From: Piper betle
Taxonomy: Eukaryota > Streptophyta > Magnoliopsida > Piperales > Piperaceae
Reading direction: 5' to 3'
Assembly (NCBI GenBank): GCA_033002965.1
Contig: JAURVB010012597.1
Span: 124,001 to 188,000 of the forward strand
DNA length: 64,000 bases
Made by a program: the position numbers and the translations under genes
Shown: positions 1 to 12,026 of the stretch, in pieces
Position numbering within the stretch: the stretch's first letter is position 1
How the letters are laid out: each line of letters opens with the position of its first letter
Notes under the pieces: model-generated
Databases searched by the model: none
The model's input: the letters and a program-made list of their open reading frames with translations, nothing else
What the model was told of the DNA's origin: nothing

Positions 1-519
1 GAAAAGGTGCAACTCATCCAGCAAAGGCTTAAGGCAGCTCAGGATCGGCAGAAAAGTTATGCTGATACTCGAAGGAAGGACTTAGAATTCCAAGTTGGGG
101 AGTTCGTCTACCTTAAGACCTCACCTAAAAAGGGAGTGATCAGATTTAGAACATCAGGGAAGTTGAAGCCAAGATTCATAGGACCATTTCCAATTTTGGA
201 TCGAATCGGAAGTTGTGCATATAGATTAGCATTACCACCAAGCCTTGATGGTGTACACAATGTCTTTCATGTGTCAATGCTAAAGAAATATGTACGAGAT
301 GAGAATCACATTATCACAAATTTTGCAGATTTAGAGCTACAATCGGATTTAACCTACGAGGAAAAACCGATTCGAATCTTGGCAAGGGAAACAAAGACAC
401 TCCGTAGCAAGGAGATCCCTTTGGTAAAGGTATTATGGAGAAATCAGGGATCAGAAGAAGCGACATGGGAGACTGAACAGGAAATGGCCAGAAAATATCC
501 TAGCCTGTTTGTAGCATAA
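1..519 (+). CDS. Ty3/gypsy integrase C-terminal domain plus chromodomain (element A, 5'-truncated by window edge)
   Basis: The frame is open from base 1 and stops at TAA 517-519, so this is the last 172 codons of a pol polyprotein. The first part is the integrase C-terminal region: a basic helix (IQQRLKAAQDRQKSYAD), a beta segment with GEFVYLKTSP, then GKLKPRFIGPF, YRLALPPSL and HNVFHVSMLKKY, all hallmarks of plant gypsy integrases. The last 55 or so residues (RILARETK...VKVLWRNQGSEEATWETE) are a chromodomain, the tail that targets chromoviruses to heterochromatin. No break is visible, so this copy is much less decayed than its relative at 28075-28650, which it closely resembles. Upstream pol is outside the window. 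Tekay/Del-like chromovirus is my best guess of clade, from the conserved wording only. Confidence 0.9.
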   Translation, partial: EKVQLIQQRLKAAQDRQKSYADTRRKDLEFQVGEFVYLKTSPKKGVIRFRTSGKLKPRFIGPFPILDRIGSCAYRLALPPSLDGVHNVFHVSMLKKYVRDENHIITNFADLELQSDLTYEEKPIRILARETKTLRSKEIPLVKVLWRNQGSEEATWETEQEMARKYPSLFVA

Positions 520-570
520 AATCCGTGTAAATCCGATTTATGCTATGATATTTCGGGGACGAAATAGTTC

Positions 571-584
571 TAAGTTGGGGAGAT
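571..584 (+). other. Polypurine tract of element A
   Basis: AAGTTGGGGAGAT lies directly before the TGTAAAGACCC start of the 3' LTR and 52 bases after the pol stop codon. It is the primer for plus-strand DNA synthesis. A nearly identical tract (AGTTGGGGAGAT) occurs at 19611-19622 and a mutated one on the minus strand at 27898-27910, which links elements A, D and E. Confidence 0.8.
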
Positions 585-2235
585 TGTAAAGACCCGAAAA
601 AAAAATTTCATTAGCTGGTTAAGTATGAATTACCCGGTTAAATTGAAAAGTAATTTCTAATCGGACGATTCTAGTTGAATCAGTCGAGTCGAACACATTA
701 ATTATCCATTTAACCATTTAAGTGAACCATACCATTTAAGAGGTTGAGTGAAAAGGTTAAGTGAACCGTGTTAATTACCCAATTACCCGGTTAAAGGAAT
801 TATGGTGAAAGGGTGCTTCCACAAACCCTAGCCGTCATTTATTCTTTATAAAAGGAGAAGGGGTCGTTGAACCTAGGAAATACCAATGGATGATGGGGTG
901 TGAGAATTTAATGAAGGGGTCGTTGAACCTAGGAAATACCAATGGATGATGGGGTATGAGAATTTAATGGAGGGAATGGTTGAAGTGTATATATATGCAG
1001 GAGGAGGGAGTATTTCATCCCTCATCTCCGTCCCAGGCGACCTCCCCATTACTGTGTGAGTATTTCATCCCTCATCTCCATCCCAGGCGACCTCCCCATT
1101 ACTGTATTAGGGTTCACGGGTCACAGTCAGACGTAATCACAAATCAGGTACGTATAATAGGTAGAACATCATATTTTCCTTGTTGGTAGCCTAGGTCGGC
1201 CTGAGCCCAGATTCGACTACCATGCACCGAGTGCAACCGGGGTCAATGAATTGACTCAGTCCGACACTGGGTCGTGTTATGTGCGTGAATTTTGTAATGC
1301 ATCGACATTGTTTTGGAGTAGTGATAGCCACCCCATAAAAAGGCTACGGCCGGGGTGAGTGAGGCACAGCGATTCCTCCATCGCACTGGAGTGCAGTGAT
1401 AGCCGCCCCATAAAAAGGCTATGGCCGGGGTGTGTGAGGCACTGGCACTGGAGTGCAGTGATAGCCGCCCCATAAAAAGGCTACGGCCGGGGTGTGTGAG
1501 GCACTGGCACTAGAATTGGTAGTGAGAGCTTCCCCACAAACGGGGCATAGCAATCACCTGAGTGCAGTGATAGCCGCCCCACAAAAAGGCTACGGCCGGG
1601 GTGTGCAAGGCATTGGCACTGGAGTGCAGTGATAGCCTCCCCATAAAAAGGCTACGGCCGGGGTGTGCGAGGCACTGGCACTAGAATTGGTAGTGAGAGC
1701 TTCCCCACAAACGGGGCATAGCAATCACCCGAGTGCAGTGATAGCTACCCCACAAAAAGGCTACGGCCGGGGTGTGCGAGGCACTGGCACTGGAGACGGT
1801 AGTGGTAGCCTCCCCACAAAAAAGGCTACGGCCGGGGTGTGCGGATCACAGCGGATACCTCCTCCGCATTGTTTTGGAGTATAGCGGAATCGCTCCACCG
1901 CATATTAAAATAAACATAAGGAAATAGTGGAATGTACTTGTTTTGTTTTATCTATTATACTACTTAGTGTTGTAATCACTAACGCGGAATTGCCTCCGCA
2001 GGTGTGCAGATACGAGATTAGGTGATTGACATCCAGAGTATGGAGCAAAATAAATATGAGGACTCCTTTTTTTATTTAATTGAGAAATAAGTGTGGCTGC
2101 TGGGAAACGGTCCAAGACTGTGGGATCTTTATATATGTTATTATTTATAAAAAATGTTTGACATAATTACTTTACTTTTGAGTAACACCTAGCCAGTTAG
2201 GCCCACAATATCGTGAAAAATGGCGGGTCGTTACA
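585..2235 (+). mobile_element. 3' LTR of gypsy element A (1651 bp)
   Basis: It starts TGTAAAGACCC right after the polypurine tract and ends GGGTCGTTACA at 2235, so it has the inverted TGTAA...TTACA termini expected of an LTR. The 3' part (about 1100-1260 and 1980-2235) resembles the LTRs of D and E: the stretch GCCTGAGCCCAGATTC, the ATGCACCGAGTGCAACC region and the GCGGGTCGTTACA end are shared. A tandem-repeat block fills 1321-1860. The bases after it (AGAGC, 2236-2240) are probably one copy of the target duplication; the other would be outside the window. The sequence to the right is the interior of another LTR, so A was inserted there. Confidence 0.85.
1321..1860 (+). repeat. Tandem repeat with alternating 62- and 109-bp units inside the A LTR
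   Basis: Seven units start with GTGATAGCC or a close variant, at 1321, 1396, 1458, 1567, 1629, 1738 and 1802. Each has the core AAAAAGGCTACGGCCGGGGTG. Unit lengths are 75, 62, 109, 62, 109, 64 and a partial. Units 3 and 5 carry the same 47-bp extension (about 1512-1558 and 1683-1729) containing CCCCACAAACGGGGCATAG, so units 2+3 and 4+5 form a 171-bp higher-order repeat. Any open frame here is an accident of the GC-rich repeat. Confidence 0.9.
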
Positions 2236-2324
2236 AGAGCCCACTATCGACTCACACGTGCCCGCTCACGTAGCACGGTAGTCGGATTTTCCTCATTCAA
2301 TCTCTCACTGAAAATGCAAAAACT

Positions 2325-2365
<41 letters not shown>

Positions 2366-4128
2366 TCTAGGTTGGGATTTATACAATAGGCCCGAAGGCA
2401 TCGTGACCTGGATCTGACGTTTGAAAACAAACTCGAGGGATCTCATCCTCGAGGGTTATTAATCTGGAAAATCGTTGGCTAAATGGCCCGAGTTAAGTGG
2501 GATCCGATAAAACGCCACTTAACTCGTCCTGCACATGATAAATCAAATACACAATAGAGTAGCATAAAAACAGAGAACGAGTCCTAAACGGACCTGGTAG
2601 AAGCTCCAAACGGGTCTATGCACCTAGGCGGCAAGCTCCTACACCGTACCTACACAATCAAGCTAAAAACTAACGCCCGCATGATGAATCACACATCCTA
2701 TAGCATGCACACACAATCAACACAATCACGCATCAATTAACACACATCAACCTATATCAATTCTAGCAAGTCTATTTAGGCTAGTTTGCTTTAGATCACG
2801 ATCATTACCTAGTTACCCTAATTAGTTTCTTAGCCTCCATTTTTAACACCACTCAATCAAACAAATTTCATATTTTATCCTTAATCAAATCTACATTTAT
2901 ATATATTATTATAACACACAATTCACCAATCCTAGCATGCAATTCTAATAATCAATACTTTCAAATAATTAAGTTAAAATAAATTATACCTCGCGTCGTC
3001 GAAAATCGGCGACGGCTAGGGTTTCCGTTTCGTGGCTCGAAACTCGAATTTGGCACCTAGCGGCATCTGAAGTCCGATTAGATTGGACCGGGTGCGTTCG
3101 ATGGATGATCTGGCAAATTTCCCGCGAATCCAATTTTTCAGCTGTTCCGGTGGTTTTTCGGCAGTTCCGGCGGTTTTCTGGCGAGTGTTGGCAGTTTTCC
3201 GGTGGATTCCGGCGGTTTCCCGGTGATGATTCGGAATGGGGCAATTAGGGGGTCTATCGGCACCAGCTCGACGAGCTTGGTCCAATGATGGTGTCAAACA
3301 AGGTAGCTGGGGCAGCAATCGCTGTCAGCCGCGGCGTCAAAAGTGGGTGGCGGCGGCGGCTTGCTCCGATCGGGCTGCGGTCGGCCTCGACGGCGGTCGG
3401 GATGATGGGGGAAATGTCGGCGACGGTGAGGGGGTGGTCGTCGAGGTCACAGCGGTGGCGGCGTGGCCCGGACGGCGGCGAATCGATGAGGGAGGGCGTC
3501 GAGGCTTGTGGGGCGATTACTGCGTCGTGGCGGCGCGACGGTGGCCGGGGTGGGTCGTGGCGGCGTTGATCGGCGGCTGTACGACATCGGCGCCGGTGGC
3601 GGCGCCGACGAGCACAATGGGCGGCAACGGCTAGGGTTTTGGAAGGGAGAAGGTGTTGGGAATGGAGAAAATATACTCTAGTGGCAGTTTCGTAATTAAG
3701 TATTGACTCGATTCCTACTCGAGTCAAAATAATAATTTGTTCGTAATAAATTCTAAAAAAATCTAGAAAAATATGGGAAAATCCCATAAAATAAAACAAA
3801 CACAACAACATCCAAATGGCATGCTCTATAACTAATAACCCACCCGAATATAATCCAATGCGTCTTAATGCGTTATTCGGCCTAAAACTATTCTACGATA
3901 AAATAAAAATAACAATCAATACTTATACCTCCATATACTTGATAATCCATTTTTCATCATCTTTTAGATATTATCATCGTACACTTGAGCATACATAACC
4001 CTCATCGCTCATAACTCACAGTTGGCCTCAACTCAGCTCGCGGTCCATGAAGCTGACTCGACTCGAACCGACCGTTGAACCGACTGGTTCACTCCCGTAA
4101 AACTCTGACTCGAGTCACGGGTTTTACA
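2236..4128 (-). mobile_element. B-type LTR fragment, minus orientation, interrupted at its left side by element A
   Basis: It aligns along its length with the LTR at 57545-60533: the GGCCCGAAGGCA stretch near 2390 (58733), the CTCGAGGGATCTCATCCTCGAGG region near 2440 (58775), the GGACCTGGTAGAAGCTCCAA motif at 2592 (58930), the GC-rich block 2985-3655 (59340-60060) and the AT-rich end. It ends with the reversed LTR start GGGTTTTACA at 4128. Position 2236 corresponds to about 58607 of the other copy, so the first third is missing and should lie beyond the left window edge, on the other side of element A. The GC-rich block holds long open frames on both strands but with no recognisable protein. 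Confidence 0.8.
2328..2363. repeat. AT dinucleotide microsatellite
   Basis: About 17 AT units interrupt the B-type LTR. The equivalent place in the copy at 58690 has only a short TATATATA, so the tract expanded after the copies separated. Confidence 0.9.
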
Positions 4129-4896
4129 ACGGAGGCAGCGATTCACTGGAAAAAGAGCAAAACAAGGGTGGTCAGTGGTGGGGTGACAAGATCCGGCCGG
4201 GATGGGTTGCCTTGGGCTCCACTCAGGTTGGGGCAGGTCGCAGGAGGGTCGACGAGGTGGAGGCGGCGACTTGATGGCAGTAGTGATGGTCACCGGCAGC
4301 GGGATTGAAGATGGGAGGGTGGCGCGGTTGCGGTGGTGATTGGTGGTGGTGCAGCGACCAGAGGCGGCATTGACGACGGAGAAGGAGGGCAGTTTCGAGG
4401 GTTTGGGGGAATGAGAAGCATCGGGGGCGGGGCATGGGGAAGAAATGGGTTGGTGGCGATATTGTAATAAAATGTGATTTGTCTCTCACTCAAGTCAAAA
4501 AAACTAACTCGTAATAAATCCTTAAAAAAATCCAAAAAATAGAGAAAAATCCCATAAAATATAATACACACCATAACGGCACAATGACATATTGTATAAC
4601 TAATAACCCACCCAAACAGCCCTGTAACGCATCCTAATGCATTATTCGACATAAAAATAATTTTAAGATCAAATACATAAAAAAACATACTCCATACTTC
4701 ATATACTCTGATAACTCATTTCTCATCATCTTTTTGATGTTGTCATCATATAATTAGGTACAGTTAACCCTCATTACTCATAACTCACGGCTGGCCTCGG
4801 CTCAACATGCGATTCATGAAACTAATTCGACTCAACTTGACGGTCGAATCGACTGGTTCACTAATATAAAATTTTGACTCGAGTCACGGGTTTTAC
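4129..4896 (-). repeat. Tandem partial duplication of the B-type LTR end
   Basis: Directly after the GGGTTTTACA end at 4128 the sequence resumes inside the LTR (the region matching about 59685 of the other copy: GATCCGGCC...GGATGGG) and runs to a second GGGTTTTACA end at 4896. The two halves share the GTAATAAATCCT...AAAATCCCATAAAAT part, the TAACCCACCC part and the TGACTCGAGTCACGGGTTTTACA end. What follows (CATGAGCTTATTG) is not a polypurine tract, so this is the outer end of a solo or 5' LTR. Confidence 0.75.
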
Positions 4897-6279
4897 ACAT
4901 GAGCTTATTGATGGATGCCAAATCATGTAGGAACCCGATTATAGGTATGATATTATTATATATGTATTTTTATCTTGCTAATGGACTATAAATCTTTTGG
5001 CTATCTTATCCATGTTTTTGATGGTCCATCTCTTATCTAAGTCATAGCATGCATAATTTGTTAACCTTATGATTTTATTTAATTAAGCCATGATAAACAA
5101 TTAAATTGTTGTGGCAGAGATTTTCTACATGTACCTGACTCATGTAAATTAAAATTTGTTTTTGTTCTTTTATTATAGTAATATTATTTTTTAGAATTTG
5201 TATTAATAATCAATAATAAGATTTATCTACAATTTTAAATGTATTTTGAGTAGGCAAATGATATTATATATATTTATTATATTATATTATCAAGTCGAGT
5301 TATGAGTCAATTTTGAGTTAAGCTTGAGTTATAACTAAGTCGAGTCGAGTTGAACATTGCCTTAGTCAAACTTGACTCAAGGATTCGAATTTGAGTCGAG
5401 TTTGAGGTCGAGAATTTAAATATCGAGTTCGAGTCAAGTTGAGCCAAGCCAAATGTCAAATGCTCACGAGCTAGCTCGCTCGATTAGCATCCCTACATAA
5501 AAGTAAAAAGTTAAGTGATCCAAGAGATCTAGCAAAACTGATAATCCATACTTTATAAAAAAATAACTTCAACATTATAATAGGTCCTTTTACACAATGT
5601 ACAGCACTTCTTTTGCATGGTTATGAACTACAGACTATTTATGTCTATATTAATTTGTCTATTATTATGTATTTTATATATTAATTTGAAATAAATTTCT
5701 TGTGTAATATTATTTGATTAGATAGCTCAATGTTAATAATACTATCTACGTTTGGATATGAACTATATTTATGGTCGAATTAGATTCTCAACACTATGTA
5801 ATATTTTATTAAAAAGAAAATGTCAAACTATACAAATATGTAGGCATGTAATTCAAGTAAATTTTTAACACTTTTATAATTAACTATGTGACATATAAAA
5901 TAATTAAAATGAAACCAAGATTATCCAGACAAAAGTAAAACTGTGTATGAGTTTGGATATCCAATATTCGTGATATTCATGATTATAGTCCAAATCTGAC
6001 CCATTCATATCCACTGTGAAACAGTTTCGAACCACATTTGGGTTCAAACTTTCCAGAAATATAATATATCTAAAAATATTCAGATCGAATAAGAATTTAG
6101 GGTGATCTAATATATATTGGACCCAAATAGGTGATATTTTATAAAATTATATTTTAAAAATATTTAAAATATTTTTTTGATAATTTTTCTCTAATTTATT
6201 TTATTTATATAATTTTAGTCAATCAATATCAGATACGGATTCAAATCAGATATGGATGTGGTAAATGAAATAAATATAA
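4897..6279. other. AT-rich stretch without a recognisable gene
   Basis: No coding frame is convincing. 5290-5495 is rich in GAGTCGAGTT-type motifs and ends GAGCTAGCTCGCTCGATTAGCATCCCTA, which resembles the terminal region of degenerate hAT-type elements, but I could not find the other end. The rest is simple AT-rich DNA, probably old transposon remains. Confidence 0.4.
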
Positions 6280-8480
6280 TCTTAAGCTCCAAGTGCAGCA
6301 ATACATCTACGACGAGTTCAAATATCGTAACCTATATCGAAACCCATTGCTAAGGAAAATACCGATGTCTCTTTATGATGCATGCTCGTAGTGTGTGCTT
6401 ATATACAATACATCTTAATAAATAAAATAGTGCTTGCAAACCTACAACTAAACACCTGGCACGTAAATCAAAATATAATAATAATAAATAACAAATAAAT
6501 AAATAAACAAATAAATACACTCATAGATAATTTGGTAAATAATAAATATATGAACATAAATAATACTCTAATCATAAAATAATAATATAATTATACTATA
6601 TAAATACACGATTAAATACAAATAAATATCAACATATACTCGTGTTTACTCATGCTAGTAAATAATTAAATAATTAAATAAATAATAATTATAAATAAAT
6701 CAATCAATAAATAGATAGTTAATACTCATTGATCATGAATGATAATAATATCACAGTTATATAATACAAGAATATATAATTAAATACAAATAAATAATAA
6801 TATACACGCGAACAAACAATTAGATAAATAAATAGATAAATATAATTTAGTAAACATAAATAAGACTAATATTAATAAGTAAATATATCATCATTAATAA
6901 TAAATAATCATATAAACATGCATTATAATCAATAAATACATGAATGATAAGAAATGAATAATAATAAATAAATAAAATAATAAATAAAGAAAAATAATCA
7001 AAACATCTAAACATGCTAAATCACGTGAATATGCATTTAAACTAATATAAGGGTTCTTGAATTACCGAAAACAGTGCAAGAATGGGCAAAAATAGTCTAA
7101 AAATCACTCAACCGCGCCAATAGAGATGAACCGAACTGAGTTGGGCCGAGTCAACTTGGTTTGGGTTAAATAAACTACTGGGTGGGTCGGTTGGGCTGGT
7201 CTAGACTGATGGACACAGACACAGGCACATACTCAGAGTGGCAGACTCAGGCATGGCCAGGAGAACACGAACGTGGGCAGGCGGACGCGAACAGGAGAAA
7301 ACGGGCCGAACAGGGCTGGTGTTGCTCGTCGCTGAAAAACACCGACAACGGTGAGGCTGGGGTCACCGCTAAACAGGATCGATAGAGGGTGTCAAGGCAA
7401 AGGTGCTGGTGGTGCTGATCGGTGGAGTCCGGCCACTGGCTGACCAGAAAACCGCCAAAAAGAAGGCAAAATCGGAACAGGTGTGGTGGCATTGCCGGCG
7501 GCGATCGTGACCATGGCGGTGGTTGTGGGTGGTCTCAAAATGCAGATCTCCGAATGATGAAGTTTTGCGGGTGGTTAGATCAGCCAGGGGTGGCTCGTCA
7601 ATTTCTGAAAACAACTCGAACAGAGGCGGTGGCGGTGGAAACCATCTAAAAAAACTCTGCGCCGGGAGTGACTGCGGTGACACCAGTGGCCGTGAGCGGT
7701 ATGAATGGAAAGCCGGCCGCAAGGTGGTCACGGGGGTGCTGGTCCGATGGCTGAGGGCAAGGCAGAGACTCACCGGCGGCAAGCCAAAGTGGCAACGGTG
7801 CTATGGGTGTAAATTCTAGAATTGTTGAAAATCTCTGGAAAGATAACATGGTGAAACCATGCCTGACGTGGATGGCTCAAATCTTGCCATGTGGCACGAT
7901 CAGAATGTCCTATAGCTTGTGGCCTAGTGGGGCGCACCTATGGGTATATGCAATATACATATGGACGGAAAAGTCAAATCCAGACCATCAAAAGGCAAAA
8001 CTGACTTAAGTCTTAAAAGTTACTATATAGAGGAATCGAGGTAAGAAAGCTAAACGGGCCTTGAACTTTGAATTCAATCGGGTGAAAAATCCGCTCAATC
8101 AAGTTGGGCCCATGGGGGCAATTCGATAATCTAAAATCCTAAAGCTACATGTAAATGAGATACCTTCAAATTCCCAAATGGATACTAAATGCTGCAATGG
8201 CCGAGATCTAGGCCTAAAATCTTGGCTAACTCATAAACAAAATCATTTGTATATCTCATGTATACAATGATAACTTGTGTTCTGTTGTAGCCTAACTGAA
8301 GCTATCATGTGCATGTCGATCATACTCAACCACCATAAAATGCTCATATGGCCATCCATGCCCCATACTCATATTCTAAAAATTGGTCTCGCTTGAACTT
8401 GTTTGAACCAACTTGATACTGACCTGAACCGGGTAGAACTAAAATTGGGTAAAACCCTAACCCGAAGCTGAGGTTTTAGA
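6280..8480 (-). mobile_element. C-type LTR fragment in reverse orientation
   Basis: Read on the minus strand it begins at about 8480 with TCTAAAACCTCAGCTTCGGG, a mutated form of the C LTR start, followed by the same GGTTTTACC, ATGAGTATGGGGC, ATGGCCATATGAGCAT, GC-rich block (7150-7800) and AT-rich block (6400-7050). It stops near 6280 at the part matching CGTAGATGTGCAGATACGCTTGGAGCTT at 11093 of the complete copy, so the last 0.9 kb of the LTR is absent. Confidence 0.75.
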
Positions 8481-8489
8481 CTTAACGCT

Positions 8490-9259
8490 GTCGCCACTTC
8501 GGCTCACCGTTGGTGAGCCTCCTGCTCACCCCCGACCATTGGTCCGGCACCCCCAAGACTGCCTTGCGGTCGTCTTTCTAACCATACCTCTCATGACCAC
8601 CGGCACTGCCAAAATTGCCACTGGGACGGAGTTTTTACAACCAATTTCCACCATCGTCGCCACCTCTTGAGCTGTTTACTGGTTCTGGCGAGCCACCTCC
8701 GACTAATCCGGCCACCCACACATCTTTATCTTGCCAAGATCTTCCATTTGAGACTGACATCGACCTTCGCCATGGCCGCGATCACCGTTGATGACTCGCA
8801 CTTGCCCAGTGGCATGTTCAATCATTTCCGGCCATTTTTTGGCCAACCACCAGCCAGACACCTCCAACCGTCAGCCCAGATAGTTTCCTTACTTGACAGC
8901 CGATCTTTTGAGACCACTAATGGACATCGTCGTTGCCGCAATAACCGCCAAAAATGTCGCCATACGCAGTGGCGATACTGCCACTTTCCCACTGTTTTCC
9001 AAACAGCCGATGGCCGGACTTTGCCGGTCGTCACCACTAGTACCTCCGCCTTGACGCCCTCCGTCGATCCTGATCGGCAATGACTCCACTTGTGCCACCA
9101 TCAGCGTTTTGCAGCGATGAGCACCGGCCACCTTGTCTGGCCTGTTTGCTCGTGTTTGCGTCTGTCTATCCATGTTCATGCCGCCTAGCCAGTCCCCAGT
9201 TCGCCAGTCCAAGCTTGTGTCCATGTCCATCAGTCTAGACTCGCCCAATTGACCCAGCC
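8490..9259 (+). mobile_element. Internal fragment of a C-type LTR, forward
   Basis: This GC-rich piece matches the middle of the complete C LTR at about 13535-14130: GTCGCCACTTCGGCTCACC, CCGGCACCCCC, GCCAAGATCTTCC...TTTGAGACTGACA, and the CATGTCCATCAGTC-type end. It lies between two LTR start sequences facing away from each other (8480 reversed and 9260 forward). Frames that are open in it come from base composition. Confidence 0.65.
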
Positions 9260-12026
9260 TAGAAAACCCCATTTTTGGGTTAGGGTTTTACCCGATTTTG
9301 GTTTTGCCCTGTTCGGGTCAGTATCGAGTCAGTTCGAGAGAGCTTGAGCTAGATTAATTTTCAAAATATGAGTATGGGGCCCAGATGGCCATATGAGCAT
9401 GTTATGGTGGCTGAGTATGCCTGACATGCGTATGAAAGTTTCAGTTCGGTCGCATATTGAGTTATCAGTGTATACACAAGGTATACATAATCTTATGAGT
9501 TAGCCAGATTTTAGGCCTAGATTAGGCCATTGTAGCTTTTAGTATCCTTTTGGAATTTTTAGTGCGTCTCATTTACATACATCTTAGGGATTTAGGATCA
9601 CTTTTTGTGCCCCTGTGGGCCCAACAAGATCAAGTTTAGGGTTTGAGGCTCAATTAGCCTTCTTGCCTCGATTCCCGCTTATAGAATCATTTGGAGGACT
9701 CGAGTCAGTTTGGAATTTGGAGGATCTCAATCCGAGCTTTCCGTCCATATGTTGGTGGGCCCTACTAGGCCACAAGTTGTCAGACATCTAGCTCATGCCA
9801 TGTGGCAAGATCTAAGTCATCCACTCAGCTTTATCTTCACCCTTTGATTTCCAATGACATCCCATGATTTTACATGATTTTCACCTCGATGCCACCACCA
9901 CTTCAACTCGCCACCGACGAGTCTCTGCCTCACCCCCAGCCACCGGATTGGTATGACCATGACCACCTTGCGGCCGGCTATTAGTTGGTACCGACAATCA
10001 CTACTTGCGCCGCCTTAGTTGCCACTGGTGACGACGTTTTGTTGTTGGTTTTCTCTACTGCCGCCACCACCCGTTTGGGCCATTTTCCGGCACCGGGAGT
10101 GTCCTCCGTTGAAGCTGACCACCTCGATAGCTTTCTCGCCAAGATCTACGGTTTGCCGCCGACACTGACCACGTCCACCTACCGATTATTATTCACCAAC
10201 CCGCCAGCCCATGTCTGAGTCCACCCGTCCAGTTCAAGTATACCTAGCCAAGCCAGACCATTTTTCAGTTAACCACATACCAAGTTGGTTCAGACATTCG
10301 GTTCGGTTTGGTTCATCTCAATTTTAGCCCATTTTCGGCCGTTTCTTGATCATTTTTGGTAATTCCAAAGCCCAAGATGCATATTCACATTGTTTAGCAT
10401 GTTTGGATTTTATGAGTATTTTTCTTTATTAATTAATTATTTTATTTATTTATTCATGATTATTAATTTCTTATTATTTATATATATGTTGGCTATGATG
10501 AATGATTATGTGACCAATTATTGTTATTGATAATGTAAATATTCATAGATATTATTTTTGTTCATCTTTATCTTATTTTATTTAATTAATTGATTATTAT
10601 TAATTATTCCTTACTCGTGTTATTATTTATACATTTTTGGCTTATGTTCGTATATTTAATATTTATATTAATATTGTTCATAATTAATTAATATTAGTCA
10701 TTTATTTACTTATTTATCTATTGATTTATTTAATTATTTATTATTTGTTTATTTAATTATTTATATGTTTACTAACACAAGTATATATGATATTCACTCG
10801 TGTTTAACCATGTATTTATATAGTATAATTATATTATTATTATATTGATTTGAGTATTATTTATGTTCATGTATTTCTTATTTAACTAATTATCTATGTG
10901 TGTATTTAATTAATTATTTATTATTATTATGTCTTGATTTGCGTGTTAGGTGTTTAGTTGCAGCATTGTTAGCACGTTTTTTTGTAGGATGTATTGATGA
11001 TATGAGCACACACCACACACATGCATCGTATAGAGATATTAGTATTTTACTTAGTAGTGGGTTCTGATATAGGTCTCAGAGTCTGAGCTCACCGTAGATG
11101 TGCAGATACGCTTGGAGCTTGGACCATAGGTTCGTATGACTCTCCTCTCTGCTTCTCTCCTTGTGTGTCGAGGTTAATCATGTTTTATACGTAGGACTAC
11201 ATCGGTAGTGTTTTATTTCATCCCTCTATGTCGAGCTATTTAGCTGTGTTTTCTACGGATGTTTAATAAAACTACAAGGATGAGATCGCTTGTTGGTTTT
11301 CAAACTTAAGCTCCAGAGATTTATGATACAAGCCACTTCCCCAAGCCTATTATATAAGCACGCGCATTGATATGGATTTCACGTACAAGAGATTGAGTGG
11401 TACAGAGATATGTATGGATTGCACTAGTACTCCTTCAAACTCTGAGGTAGTGCGGTATATGACGGTATTGTGTAATGTAGCATATTTCTAAAATTTGTGG
11501 CAGTAACTTAACTGCTCCTTTTGCCACTCGAGTACTGTGGTGGGCGATATGGAAGGTGTGAGGGCATAAAGGTTGTATGTATGATATGATTATGAGTCGT
11601 GCATGTGAGCCAACACTTGTTTAAGTATGTTTGCTTACTGCTCAGTGTGTGGCAAATTCTGATGTTTCATAAGCTTTCGTGGGTAAAGGAATACTCATTT
11701 GCCAAATTGTATTAGTTATTTTTCGTTATTGATGTTTTTCATATAATATATGTAGGTCTTGCAAATCCTGAGTCAACTTTGGTGGAATGATAGAGATATG
11801 CTAAACACACTTGAGCTCTGTGGATTTATTTTTGTTCTTACTTTTACTTATATTTGATGTGTTTTGACGCGTATTTGACGATGTCTTCCATTTTCATGAC
11901 ACCAAACGGGTTGTTTCGATCTATTTTATCGATCAAGTCTTAACAACCAACAACTTTAAATATGACTTGACTCGATCGCACCATTTCTGATTCGATTCTT
12001 AAGTGAACTGAAATCGGGGTGTTACA
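9260..12026 (+). mobile_element. Complete C-type LTR (about 2.77 kb), probably solo
   Basis: It starts TAGAAAACCCC at 9260 (mutated TGTAAAACCCC), followed by the GGGTTAGGGTTTTACCC motif, and ends AAATCGGGGTGTTACA at 12026. It is collinear with the two LTRs of element C. No primer binding site or polypurine tract adjoins it, which fits a solo LTR. The central 9890-10230 is GC-rich and 10400-10930 is TTA-rich. Confidence 0.75.

Noticed and set aside
1321..1860. CRISPR-like regular repeats
   Set aside because: Units are 62-109 bp with no unique spacers, in a plant LTR; an ordinary tandem repeat.
3236..3811. Long open frames on both strands in the GC-rich block (up to 185 codons)
   Set aside because: The block is an LTR segment repeated at 59340-60060, where the frames are not kept. 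Composition explains them.
7182..9272. Several open frames of 70-138 codons on both strands
   Set aside because: They lie in the GC-rich middle of C-type LTR copies, differ from copy to copy and show no domain.
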